Assembly: GCF_001297705.1 (NCBI RefSeq)
Contig: NZ_LIRF01000008.1
Span: forward strand, 868,001-932,000
Origin: Chryseobacterium sp. ERMR1:04
GTDB lineage: Bacteria; Bacteroidota; Bacteroidia; Flavobacteriales; Weeksellaceae
DNA length: 64,000 nucleotides
Direction of reading: 5' to 3'
Below are positions 34,185 through 42,219 of the stretch, one piece after another. Under the pieces are notes generated by a model. That model did no database searches. It had not been told where the DNA came from and saw only the letters and a program-made list of their open reading frames with translations. Position numbers and translations under genes: made by a program. Within the stretch, counting starts at the first letter, position 1, and each line of letters begins with the position of its first letter.

Positions 34185-34367
34185 TTATTTTTTAGGAGGG
34201 ACTTGTATTGTATCTCCTCCTGTATCTCCCGGATCAACTCCACCACCTGGATTACTCGGTCCTCCACTTTGTATTGTTATTGGATCTTGATTGTTATTAC
34301 ACGTTGTTGCATTAGCGTTGTTATGTGAGAATGCTAAACCTAATAGCATTAATATAAATTGTAACAT
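34185..34367 (-). CDS. Small Asn/Gly/Pro-rich peptide, copy 1 of a tandem pair
   Basis: This 60-residue peptide has a hydrophobic start (LQFILMLLGLAFS, 2-14), HNNANATTCNNNQD, and the tail GGGVDPGDTGGDTIQVPPKK. It is paralogous over its full length to the peptide gene 58 bp downstream, with the strongest conservation in the first 20 and last 17 residues. The conserved ends and variable middle support real protein-coding genes rather than chance ORFs. Unlike its twin it has a single cysteine (about residue 23). It is the gene nearest to the complex intergenic region 34368-34752. Confidence 0.65.
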   Translation of the reverse strand: MLQFILMLLGLAFSHNNANATTCNNNQDPITIQSGGPSNPGGGVDPGDTGGDTIQVPPKK

Positions 34368-34470
34368 AGTTTCAAAAAATTTATTGTTAAAGCATTCGTG
34401 TTCTTCCCTGCGAAACAGATCGCAGATAGTTTGACACGGTTAAAAAAAATTGAAGCGCTTCTAAAATTTT

Positions 34471-34604
34471 TTGGGAAGTGAACCTTCAAAAACGGAAGAG
34501 AAACATCTGCTTCCCAACCCGGAGTTTTCTTCCGTTTTATCTGGTGATTTAGAAATCAGTTTTGTACATTTGTTTTTGTAATGTTTTGTTTGTCACTGAT
34601 TTCT
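34471..34604. other. Interlocked inverted repeats in the 34368-34752 intergenic region
   Basis: This 385-bp gap separates divergent genes and is rich in structure. TTGGGAAG (34471-34478) pairs with CTTCCCAA (34510-34517), and AAAACGGAAGA (34489-34499) pairs with TCTTCCGTTTT (34528-34538). The two helices cross, so they form either a pseudoknot (three 10-nt connectors) or alternative hairpins. A third stem is AGAAATCAGT (34551-34560) with ACTGATTTCT (34595-34604). A CTGCGA...TCGCAG hairpin (34408-34425) and a GAAGCGCTTC palindrome (34452-34461) lie nearer the peptide gene. The strand of any transcript is unknown. Confidence 0.5.
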
Positions 34605-34638
34605 GAAGCAAAGATGCGACAATGGAGGAGGCGGGTGT

Positions 34639-34676
34639 TAGACAAAACATAGACATCGATAGACAAGAAATGGACA
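34639..34676 (+). promoter_or_regulatory. Four TAGACA direct repeats at one-helical-turn spacing
   Basis: TAGACA occurs at 34639, 34650 and 34660, and TGGACA at 34671, giving periods of 11, 10 and 11 bp. All copies therefore lie on the same face of the helix. The array ends 10 bp before the TTACGG box of promoter B. This looks like a binding array for a transcription factor that reads direct repeats. Confidence 0.5.
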
Positions 34677-34685
34677 GGAGTTTTG

Positions 34686-34730
34686 TTACGGAAACCCGTA
34701 ATGCGACATGATGAAAAATCACCTATTTTG
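34686..34730 (+). promoter_or_regulatory. Promoter B: TTACGGAWWCCCGTAA box plus TATTTTG -7 box
   Basis: TTACGGAAACCCGTAA (34686-34701) is followed by 22 nt and TATTTTG (34724-34730). The final G is 29 nt past the box, exactly as at promoter A (31449-31493). Transcription would start near 34735, about 18 nt before the ATG at 34753. The box orientation relative to the promoter is the same in both cases. Confidence 0.6.
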
Positions 34731-34752
34731 TAATAGCCTATAAAAACTAATT

Positions 34753-35592
34753 ATGTCCAAGAAAAAACTACTAATTCAGGAAGTATTTAAGCGTGCAAAA
34801 GATGAATCTCAACGAGATACTAAAAATGGCTTAGCCTCTTATTTATGGCTCTATTTTAAAGAGGATCTAGGTTTTCCAATAAATGATAAGAGTTTTGCAA
34901 GATATTATGACGCCTACATACTAGGAGACGGAGATATTAATATTCAACCAGATAGGCTCGATAAATTAAGTGAATATGTTGGTTTCAAAGATTTCGCAGA
35001 CTTTTCCAGAACTTTTATTAAGAAAGACGAAGAAGCGAACAAAACCACAGTCAAAATAAGTGTGGATGAAGATGAGGAGTCTTTAACAGAAAAGCTTTCA
35101 AAAATTATTATCAACATAACGAATGAACAGCACTTCAAAATGCCAGACTTGATGAAGAAAAATGGACTAGGCATTATGGAAATCGGTTTATTGTTGTGTC
35201 TTGTAACAGGGAATGTTGTTTTTTCTAATAATAAAAAGATATCTCCTATGGGTTTTATGTCAAGTGGAAATCCGGCTATTGAGAAAAAGTATATGTATTG
35301 GGACGGGGAAAGATATATGGCAACAGACAGCAGTTATATTAATCCTGGGATTGATATCGTTGCGATGAACGCGCACAAATTTTTACACTTTAAAAAGATC
35401 ATGAGAAAAGATACTTTGACTGAAATGAATGCTTTGGGAAAAACATGGTATTCAAAATACAACAGCGGAGTAGAATTTTTTACGGATGATGGGGTAGATC
35501 CGGAAACCGGAAGAGAATTAAGAAGATCAACACCGCTTATTATATTTAAATATGCAGGAAAGCCACAAGATTCAATAGAGGTGCAAGAATAA
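34753..35592 (+). CDS. Single-pass membrane protein with helical N-terminal domain, divergent from the peptide/kinase locus
   Basis: I cannot name this 279-residue protein. The N-terminal about 85 residues (KRAKDESQRDTKNGLASYLWLYFKEDLG onward to LDKLSEYVGFKDFADF) form a helical domain seen in other Bacteroidetes regulatory or membrane proteins. Its RYYDAYILGD...LDKLSEYVGF pattern is reminiscent of small DNA- or protein-binding helical domains. An acidic linker leads to one membrane segment (about 137-157, GIMEIGLLLCLVTGNVVF). The remaining about 120 residues would be periplasmic (YWDGERYMATDSSY and later). An anti-sigma- or sensor-like role is possible but inferred. It is controlled by promoter B. 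Confidence 0.75.
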   Translation: MSKKKLLIQEVFKRAKDESQRDTKNGLASYLWLYFKEDLGFPINDKSFARYYDAYILGDGDINIQPDRLDKLSEYVGFKDFADFSRTFIKKDEEANKTTVKISVDEDEESLTEKLSKIIINITNEQHFKMPDLMKKNGLGIMEIGLLLCLVTGNVVFSNNKKISPMGFMSSGNPAIEKKYMYWDGERYMATDSSYINPGIDIVAMNAHKFLHFKKIMRKDTLTEMNALGKTWYSKYNSGVEFFTDDGVDPETGRELRRSTPLIIFKYAGKPQDSIEVQE

Positions 35593-35666
35593 ATTTCATT
35601 CACAATTATTTAAAATTCAATTAAAACAATTCACATGAGAATCGCTTACTTTCGTCTTATTTTAAG

Positions 35667-37466
35667 ATGAACAAAGGAATATTCTCACTTTTACTTTTTG
35701 CTTTTACTTTATTTTCGGCTCAGGAGAAACCTGTGCAAATTGCATTTCTTTCAGATGTGCATTTTCAGGATTTGTATGGAAGCTTTTCGGATAATGATTT
35801 TAAAGGAATTATCAACCCGAAAACAGGAAAGCCAACCATTTTGAGAACAATGGATTCTCAACTACATTCCACAAGGGTTTTTAATGAAAATTATTTTGCC
35901 TTTCTAAAAGCATTAGATGATATTGCTGCAAAAGGGATTAAAATAGTTGCCATGCCCGGAGATTTTTCAGATGATGGACAAGCCTATAACTTGCGTGGGC
36001 TCCGTAAAATTTTAGATCAGTATCACCAAAAATATGGAATAGATTTTTACCTGATCACAGGAAACCATGATCCTGTTGGTCCGTTTCGACAGGACGCAGG
36101 AAAAGATGATTTTTTAGGGGAGAATGGAAGCTCATTAGGGATTTACAGCAAAGAGAACTTGGGTAAAACAACACCTAAGATCATCACAAAAGATATTGCA
36201 GAATCAGGGTATTTGGATATTTTGGATGAATTAAAAGACTTCGGTTTTTATCCGAAAGAAAAAGATCTGTTTTGGAGCACTCCTTTTAGTCAAGATCAAG
36301 ATTCATATATAAATTATTCCTATCCAAAAGCTATTCAACAAGCCGTATACACCCAAAGAATGTATGACGTTACCAAAGGATTTTCTGTACCGGATTTAAG
36401 TTATGTTGTTGAGCCCGTAAAAGGAATTTGGATGTTGGCCATTGATGGAAATACTTATATCCCTAAAAACCTCAACGGAAATTCTAATAATCCTTCTAAC
36501 TACTATGGAGCAAGCATTGGGTATAATAATGTCTTGACGAATAAACAACATTTGATTAAGTGGGTGAGAAAAATTGCAGATGAAGCGAAATTGAATGGTA
36601 AAACCCTGATCGCATTTACGCATTACCCAATGATTGATTTCAATGATGGAGCTACCAACGAGATCAAAAATTTGTTGGGTGAAAAAAAATGGCAACTGGA
36701 GCGTGTACCAGAAGAAGAAGTAGCCAAAGTATTTGCAGATGCAGGTTTACAAATTCATTTTGCTGGACATATGCATATCAATGATACAGGAATAAGAAAG
36801 ATTGATGGTAAAATGTTAGTCAATGTTCAGGTTCCTTCATTGGCGGCCTATTTGCCGAGCTATAAAATTCTCACTATCCATTCTTCTGACAAAATGGAGG
36901 TACAGACAGAAGTTTTGAATGATGTTCCTCATTTTGATGATCTTTTTCCTTTATATGAAAAGGAATATCAAGCATTAAGTCAAAATAAAAACACTACACT
37001 TTGGAATAAAGACATTTTGAAAACAAAATCTTATCATGATTTCATGCTATTTCATTTAAAAGAATTGGTTCGCTTAAGGATGATTCCGAATGATTGGCCT
37101 AAAGAATTTATAGAGAAAGCAAAATCTTTAAATGGAGAAGACTTGCTTGTGATGGGACAAAATTCAGGATCTGAAGTAACACAAAAAGGAATTCAATCAA
37201 AAGGATTCAAGAAATGGAGTTTTGAAGATTTGTTACTTGATCTGTATAAATTTCAATCAGCGGATGAGTTGGCGAAAAAAGATATTCCAAGAGAAAGGCT
37301 ACAGCAATATCAGCAATTGGAAAAGCTGTATGAAGCTAATACTTCTCAAGATCCTTTTGTCAAACAATTAAAATCGGTTTTTAAAATTCTTTCTTTGCTC
37401 TCAAACGGAGATCCGGCAGATCATTTTGAAATTGACTTGAAAAAGCAGGAGATAAAAAGATTGTAG
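35667..37466 (+). CDS. Secreted metallophosphoesterase
   Basis: This 599-residue calcineurin-like phosphoesterase has a signal peptide (MNKGIFSLLLFAFTLFSAQ) and all metal-binding blocks: FLSDVHFQD (about 28-36), AMPGDFSDDGQ, YLITGNHDPVG, LIAFTHYPMIDF and IHFAGHMHINDTG. The roughly 200 residues after the last motif form a helical C-terminal domain of unknown role. Family members hydrolyse phosphomonoesters or diesters; the periplasmic location suggests nutrient phosphate release. It is monocistronic and convergent with the PI-PLC-like gene, separated from it by a repeat-filled gap. Confidence 0.9.
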   Translation: MNKGIFSLLLFAFTLFSAQEKPVQIAFLSDVHFQDLYGSFSDNDFKGIINPKTGKPTILRTMDSQLHSTRVFNENYFAFLKALDDIAAKGIKIVAMPGDFSDDGQAYNLRGLRKILDQYHQKYGIDFYLITGNHDPVGPFRQDAGKDDFLGENGSSLGIYSKENLGKTTPKIITKDIAESGYLDILDELKDFGFYPKEKDLFWSTPFSQDQDSYINYSYPKAIQQAVYTQRMYDVTKGFSVPDLSYVVEPVKGIWMLAIDGNTYIPKNLNGNSNNPSNYYGASIGYNNVLTNKQHLIKWVRKIADEAKLNGKTLIAFTHYPMIDFNDGATNEIKNLLGEKKWQLERVPEEEVAKVFADAGLQIHFAGHMHINDTGIRKIDGKMLVNVQVPSLAAYLPSYKILTIHSSDKMEVQTEVLNDVPHFDDLFPLYEKEYQALSQNKNTTLWNKDILKTKSYHDFMLFHLKELVRLRMIPNDWPKEFIEKAKSLNGEDLLVMGQNSGSEVTQKGIQSKGFKKWSFEDLLLDLYKFQSADELAKKDIPRERLQQYQQLEKLYEANTSQDPFVKQLKSVFKILSLLSNGDPADHFEIDLKKQEIKRL

Positions 37467-37507
37467 TTTTTTAATTCTCGCAGATTTTAGAGATTACGCA
37501 GATGTTT

Positions 37508-37540
37508 ACCCTTGTCAAGGTTTTAAACCTTGACAAGGGT
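37508..37540. repeat. 33-bp near-perfect palindrome (CCTTGTCAAGG-type intergenic repeat)
   Basis: ACCCTTGTCAAGGTTT (37508-37523) and AAACCTTGACAAGGGT (37525-37540) are perfect inverted arms around one T. Each arm contains an 11-nt near-palindrome (CCTTGTCAAGG). A related unit, CCTTGTCAAGGATTTTACAT, occurs near 44942. Neighbouring text (CGCAGATTTTAGAGATTACGCAGAT) is also of the dispersed repeat style. No T tract follows, so I do not call it a terminator. Confidence 0.65.
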
Positions 37541-37710
37541 AATTTATTGAAAATAAAACAATTAACAAGGTAAATGTTCTTAAATTTCTTATTTAAAGTT
37601 TTTTTAAGGATAAATAATTTTACTACTTGAAGCTTTAACGTAAACTTAATCCAATCAATGTGTTGATTCACCTTTGCGTTAAAAGATCAGACAAAGCAAC
37701 CAAATTAAAA

Positions 37711-37735
37711 AGACTGCCCAAAAGTTAGACAGTCT
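37711..37735 (-). terminator. Terminator after the PI-PLC-like gene
   Basis: AGACTG (37711-37716) pairs with CAGTCT (37730-37735). On the minus strand the stem is followed by TTTTTAATTTGG. It lies about 20 bp past the stop codon of the PI-PLC-like gene. Confidence 0.65.
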
Positions 37736-37755
37736 CTCCTTTACTATGATTTTAA

Positions 37756-38823
37756 TTATTTTCCTATCACAGGATTTTTCCTTTCATACGTATTGTTATC
37801 AAAGCTGATTGTATAGTTTGATTTAAAAAGTTTACTCGGAAGATAATAATCTGTAGTGATAACCTGAGCACCGCTTTCTTTAGCTTTTTCAAATCTTGAA
37901 TAATCTTCTTTTCTGGCTTCCATGGTATCGGCATCGGCCCTGGTACGAATGATATAGCCTTGTTTTACGAGAGCATTAATCTCAGGACTTGGGTCATTCC
38001 TAAATAAAACCGCAGATTCTGGTGTTCCAGGGGTAGAGTTGGTAAAGACCATTCTTCCTTTTAATGATGGATGATCTTTCATATAAAGATCTCTGTTTTC
38101 ACTGTTATTATCCAGTACAAAAAAAAATTTACCTTTCGCATCTTTTACTTTTGGCCAATTCTTTTTAAGAACCGCTTCATTCAATGTGTTATAAGAACCT
38201 CTGATTTCATCAGGAGTAATGATTTTATTTTTACCTAAATATTTTTTCAACTCATTATCTAAATCATCAAATAGCTGAGAAGTATAGTGTTCAGGTTCTG
38301 TCCCAAATGTATTGGGTTCTCCGTCTTTGGGTTCCAATGTAATGAATACAGGATCATGGTCAGGGTGGGCGTCTGACCACTTTTTCAAATCTTTCAGGCA
38401 ATCTTCCAGCGTGTAATACCAAGTCTGATAATCAATATCTGTAATGTGAATCATTTTGTAACCCGGCTTTTTCATTTTTCCTTCAGGATCGAAAGGCTGT
38501 GTTGTTTTAACAAGATCTAAAATCTTTGGATGAGCATATTTTCCTCCTTTACTGTCTGCGTAGACATCAATTTCAAGATTTCGAAGGCCTAAATCTAATT
38601 GTTGAGGTATAGGGATGTGTTCATATTGAATTCTAGGCAGAAAATTCATAGAATCTTTCTTCGATAAATAGCTATAAACCTCAGGAAGAATAGCTTTTTT
38701 ATAACTATTATGAGAGCCAATTACCTGAATTTCATTAATTTTTAAATCATTAAGGTTTTTGGACTGCGCCCAAAATAGGTTTAAAGAAGAGAGGTATAAG
38801 ACTATAAAAACGGGATTTTTCAT
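37756..38823 (-). CDS. Secreted phosphatidylinositol-specific phospholipase C1-like protein
   Basis: This 355-residue protein has a signal peptide (MKNPVFIVLYLSSLNLFWAQS) and the Ca-dependent PI-PLC-like TIM-barrel signatures: VIGSHNSYK (catalytic His region, about 35-43), LDLGLRNLEIDVYAD, DPVFITLEPKDGE, KFFFVLDNN and IIRTRADADT. Substrate candidates are phosphatidylinositol or related glycerophosphodiesters. The gene is convergent with the metallophosphoesterase and has its own terminator. Together the two suggest extracellular or periplasmic scavenging of phospholipid-derived phosphate or inositol, an inference from context. Confidence 0.87.
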   Translation of the reverse strand: MKNPVFIVLYLSSLNLFWAQSKNLNDLKINEIQVIGSHNSYKKAILPEVYSYLSKKDSMNFLPRIQYEHIPIPQQLDLGLRNLEIDVYADSKGGKYAHPKILDLVKTTQPFDPEGKMKKPGYKMIHITDIDYQTWYYTLEDCLKDLKKWSDAHPDHDPVFITLEPKDGEPNTFGTEPEHYTSQLFDDLDNELKKYLGKNKIITPDEIRGSYNTLNEAVLKKNWPKVKDAKGKFFFVLDNNSENRDLYMKDHPSLKGRMVFTNSTPGTPESAVLFRNDPSPEINALVKQGYIIRTRADADTMEARKEDYSRFEKAKESGAQVITTDYYLPSKLFKSNYTISFDNNTYERKNPVIGK

Positions 38824-39078
38824 TTCGTCAATTTTTGTAATGGCGAAATTAATGACTCTTCGTTTCTGACGATTTACATATTATGTTAAGTGTTCTTTAA
38901 GATTGTGTGAATGAGAAAAAACACAACTTTTTAAGTTGTTGATAATGAGTGTGTTTTTATTTTCTCTTTTTGAGATATTTATGTTTTGTTGATTTTAAGA
39001 TAATATTATGTTAAAGTGATTTCGTGGAAGATCATTTTACTTTGTATGCCGAAAATGAAACGAAGATCAAGTTAAAAA

Positions 39079-39110
39079 AAACCACTGTTACGGGAATAAC
39101 AGCGGCTTTT
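39079..39110 (+). terminator. Orphan hairpin with T tract in the 38824-39156 gap upstream of susC
   Basis: ACCACTGTTA and TAACAGCGGCT form an imperfect stem around CGGGAA, followed by TTTTTTAC. No + strand gene lies between 38824 and this hairpin, so it would terminate only a short leader or small RNA. The rest of the 333-bp gap is AT-rich, with no ORF or repeat that I could see. It lies about 45 bp before the susC ATG and may act as an attenuator or mark the end of a small RNA. Confidence 0.45.
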
Positions 39111-39156
39111 TTACTAAGCAAAGCAACGTTTATTACAATTTACTTTACTTAATGAT

Positions 39157-42100
39157 ATGTACCACAAAATTATTTTTTTTAAATTTAAAAAGCTAATTCC
39201 GATCGCATTGATATTTTTGGTGTCCAATCACGCCAATGCAGAAGGATTTACAACAAGTTATCCTGCTTTTTCGCAGGTGAACGAAACTATTTCCGGCCTC
39301 GTGCAGGATCAGGAAGGATCGGCTATTGAAGGCGCAAAGATCTCTGTTGTAGAAACAGGGGCTACAGCAACTACAGATGCTCTGGGAAATTTTTCTATTT
39401 CCGCTTCTGTAGGGCAAACGTTATCTATTTCTTATGATGGATATGAAGTTCAAAAAGTGAAAATCACCTCTTCTTCAGTTTCGATTAAGCTACAATCTAA
39501 AAAAGGAGCAACTTCTATTGAAGAGGTTACTTTGGTAGGGTATGGTTCCCAGAAAAAATCTGATTTAACAGGAGCGGTAAGTCAATTGAAAGCAGAAAAT
39601 TTCAAAGAAGGAATGAATATTTCAGTTGATAATTTGATGCAGGGAAAAATCGCCGGTGTTCGTATCGTTCAGTCGAGTGGAGAGCCTGGCGCAGGAGTGA
39701 ATGTTTCCATCAGAGGGATTGGCTCTATCAGAAGTGGTAGTACACCTTTATTCGTTGTGGATGGGGTTCCTTTGAGTAATGATGCGGTAAGTGCACAAAG
39801 TCCGAACGTTGGTTTGGGAAATGCTCAGGCGAAAAACCCGTTAAATTTCTTGAATACATCAGATATTGAATCAATCACTGTTTTAAAAGATGCCTCTGCA
39901 GCGGCTATTTATGGAGCAAGAGGATCAAATGGTGTTGTTTTGGTAACGACCAAAAGAGGAAAGAAGGGAGAGCCGATGTTTACGTATGATACGTATTTAG
40001 GTTTTTCTTCTGTGATTAAAAAATTAGATTTAATGACTGCTGATGAATACAGAGCAGCAGGCATCAATAAATTATATGACCATGGCGGAAATACTGACTG
40101 GCAGGATGAAATTTACAGAAATGCAGTTTCATCGAATCATTCGGTATCGTTCTCAAAAGCTACGGAAACTGGGAATTATTTTGCGTCAATTTCTCATATG
40201 GACCAAGATGGTATCGTGCTGAACAGTAGCTTCAAAAGAACAACTGCCCGTTTGAACGCCGAAGAATCTTTCTTTGATAGCAAAAGATTAAAGATTAAAG
40301 TAAATCTTACAGCAAGTGACATCAAAGAAACAGGAATTCCGAATGGTGGAAATGCAGGATCTGATGGTCAGGTAATTATTCACGCTTTAATGGCGAATCC
40401 TACCCGTTCTGTATATGATGAAAATGGAAATTATACCAATTTCAATATGAATGCTCACTACAACCCGTTGTATTTGTTAAGTGTTTACAGTGACAAAACC
40501 AATACATTCAGAGTGTTGGGGAATACGGAAGCTACGTTGAGAATTTTACCGGGATTAAATTATAAATTCAATTTAGGGATCGATAAAACAATGTCGGAAA
40601 GGAATACAACAATGTATCCGAATGTTACCGACAGAACCCCAAAAGGATCGTATGTTCAAGCAAACCTAGATTCTTATAATGTGCTTTTGGAACATTATTT
40701 AACGTATGACCTTAGCTTAAATAAACACAATTTCAGCTTATTGGGAGGGTTCTCGTATCAAAAATTCAAATCTACAGGAACTTATTTTGGAGTAAAAGAT
40801 ATTGCAGCTCAGGGAGCGGGAGTTGCTCCGGAACTTAATCCTGGATATTCTGGAACAGCATTTGTTCCGGGAGCTGGATACGCTCAGGAGAACGAACTGC
40901 AGTCGTATTTCGGAAGAGTAAATTACAATTTTGATAAAAAATATTTATTAACGGCTTCATTAAGAGCAGACGGATCTACACGATTTGGAGATAATAATAA
41001 ATATGGATATTTCCCTTCAGTTGCTGTAGGTTGGACGATTTCAAATGAAAATTTCCTGAAAGATTCTCAGTTTGTTAATGAATTAAAATTAAGAGGAAGC
41101 TGGGGGCAGACAGGAAATCAGGAGGTTATCAATAAGATTACGAAGGCAAGTTCTTCATTGACGCAGGCTGCGGGGTATTATTTATATCCTAATTTAGATT
41201 TGATCAATGGAGTTTCTATCAACAGAACTGTAAATCCTGATCTGAAATGGGAGGTTGTGGAGCAAACCAATATTGGTATGGACTTTAGTTTATTTAAAAA
41301 CAAATTATACGGATCATTGGAATATTATCACAAGACAACAAAAGATCCGATCTTAAATATTCCTTCAACTCCTTTAAGTCCTACAAGTACAGTTTGGAGA
41401 AACGTAGATGCAAAGATTGTAAATAAGGGTTTTGAATTGTCTTTAGGTTCAGAAATTATTAAAAATGAAAATTTCACATGGAATTTTGACGTAAACGGGG
41501 CAACAGTAAATAACGTGGTGAAAGATCTTCCTGTTTCTGCAATTTATACTGGAGAAGTTTCAGGGCCTGGGCTTTCAGGAGTTACAGCTAATATTTACAA
41601 AAATGGGTATGAAGCAGGATCTTTTTATATGTACAATTATTTGGGAGTTGATGCCAATGGAAAATACATGTATGAAGATCTGAACGGAGACGGAAAAATT
41701 GACCAAAATGACAGAAAAATTTTCGAAGGAGCTATTCCAAACTTTACGTTCGGGATCAATTCTTACATGAAATACAAGAAGTTTGATTTTTCATTCTCTT
41801 TCATCGGACAGACAGGAGGTTATTTGGTTAATAATACCGCGTTAGATTTAAATATCAACAACTTAGCTTCAGACAGAAACGTGTTGAAAAACTTCTATGA
41901 TTCGGGAGCGAGCTTTACCAACCAGCCGCAATTATCTTCATTATATCTTGAAAAATCGGACTTTATTCGTCTGAATAATGTAAGGCTAGGATATACTTTC
42001 GACATGACTCAGTTGAAATTTTTGAAAAGCATCAATTTGTATGTAAGTGCACAGAATTTATTTACAATTACGAATTATACAGGTTACGATCCACTTGTTG

Positions 42101-42201
42101 ATACGAACAAACAGGTTGAAGGAAACCAGTCTTTAGGGATTGATTATACGACGTATCCGTCTGCGAAAACTTTTATTTTGGGAGCAACTGTTAAATTTTA
42201 A
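39157..42201 (+). CDS. SusC/RagA family TonB-linked outer membrane protein
   Basis: This 1014-residue outer-membrane transporter has a signal peptide (KKLIPIALIFLVSNHANA), a carboxypeptidase-regulatory-like domain (about 45-112; GLVQDQEGSAIEGAKISVVETGATATTDALGNF), the SusC plug with VTLVGYGSQKKSDLTGAV and SIRGIGSIRSGSTPLFVVDGVPL (about 122-260), and a beta barrel ending in TFILGATVKF. It pairs with the SusD-like lipoprotein 18 bp downstream to import a large nutrient across the outer membrane. The substrate is unknown: no glycosidase or lyase is in the window. Regulatory genes of SusR or ECF/anti-sigma type are also absent. Confidence 0.95.
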   Translation: MYHKIIFFKFKKLIPIALIFLVSNHANAEGFTTSYPAFSQVNETISGLVQDQEGSAIEGAKISVVETGATATTDALGNFSISASVGQTLSISYDGYEVQKVKITSSSVSIKLQSKKGATSIEEVTLVGYGSQKKSDLTGAVSQLKAENFKEGMNISVDNLMQGKIAGVRIVQSSGEPGAGVNVSIRGIGSIRSGSTPLFVVDGVPLSNDAVSAQSPNVGLGNAQAKNPLNFLNTSDIESITVLKDASAAAIYGARGSNGVVLVTTKRGKKGEPMFTYDTYLGFSSVIKKLDLMTADEYRAAGINKLYDHGGNTDWQDEIYRNAVSSNHSVSFSKATETGNYFASISHMDQDGIVLNSSFKRTTARLNAEESFFDSKRLKIKVNLTASDIKETGIPNGGNAGSDGQVIIHALMANPTRSVYDENGNYTNFNMNAHYNPLYLLSVYSDKTNTFRVLGNTEATLRILPGLNYKFNLGIDKTMSERNTTMYPNVTDRTPKGSYVQANLDSYNVLLEHYLTYDLSLNKHNFSLLGGFSYQKFKSTGTYFGVKDIAAQGAGVAPELNPGYSGTAFVPGAGYAQENELQSYFGRVNYNFDKKYLLTASLRADGSTRFGDNNKYGYFPSVAVGWTISNENFLKDSQFVNELKLRGSWGQTGNQEVINKITKASSSLTQAAGYYLYPNLDLINGVSINRTVNPDLKWEVVEQTNIGMDFSLFKNKLYGSLEYYHKTTKDPILNIPSTPLSPTSTVWRNVDAKIVNKGFELSLGSEIIKNENFTWNFDVNGATVNNVVKDLPVSAIYTGEVSGPGLSGVTANIYKNGYEAGSFYMYNYLGVDANGKYMYEDLNGDGKIDQNDRKIFEGAIPNFTFGINSYMKYKKFDFSFSFIGQTGGYLVNNTALDLNINNLASDRNVLKNFYDSGASFTNQPQLSSLYLEKSDFIRLNNVRLGYTFDMTQLKFLKSINLYVSAQNLFTITNYTGYDPLVDTNKQVEGNQSLGIDYTTYPSAKTFILGATVKF

Positions 42202-42219
42202 TTTAAGTTAAAGGAAATC

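Noticed and set aside
34639..34676. TAGACA repeats as a small CRISPR array
   Set aside because: Units are 6 bp with 4-5 bp between them, far below CRISPR repeat and spacer size, and no cas gene is present.
37508..37540. Palindrome as the terminator of the metallophosphoesterase gene
   Set aside because: No T tract follows on either strand, and the unit recurs near 44942, which fits a dispersed repeat better.
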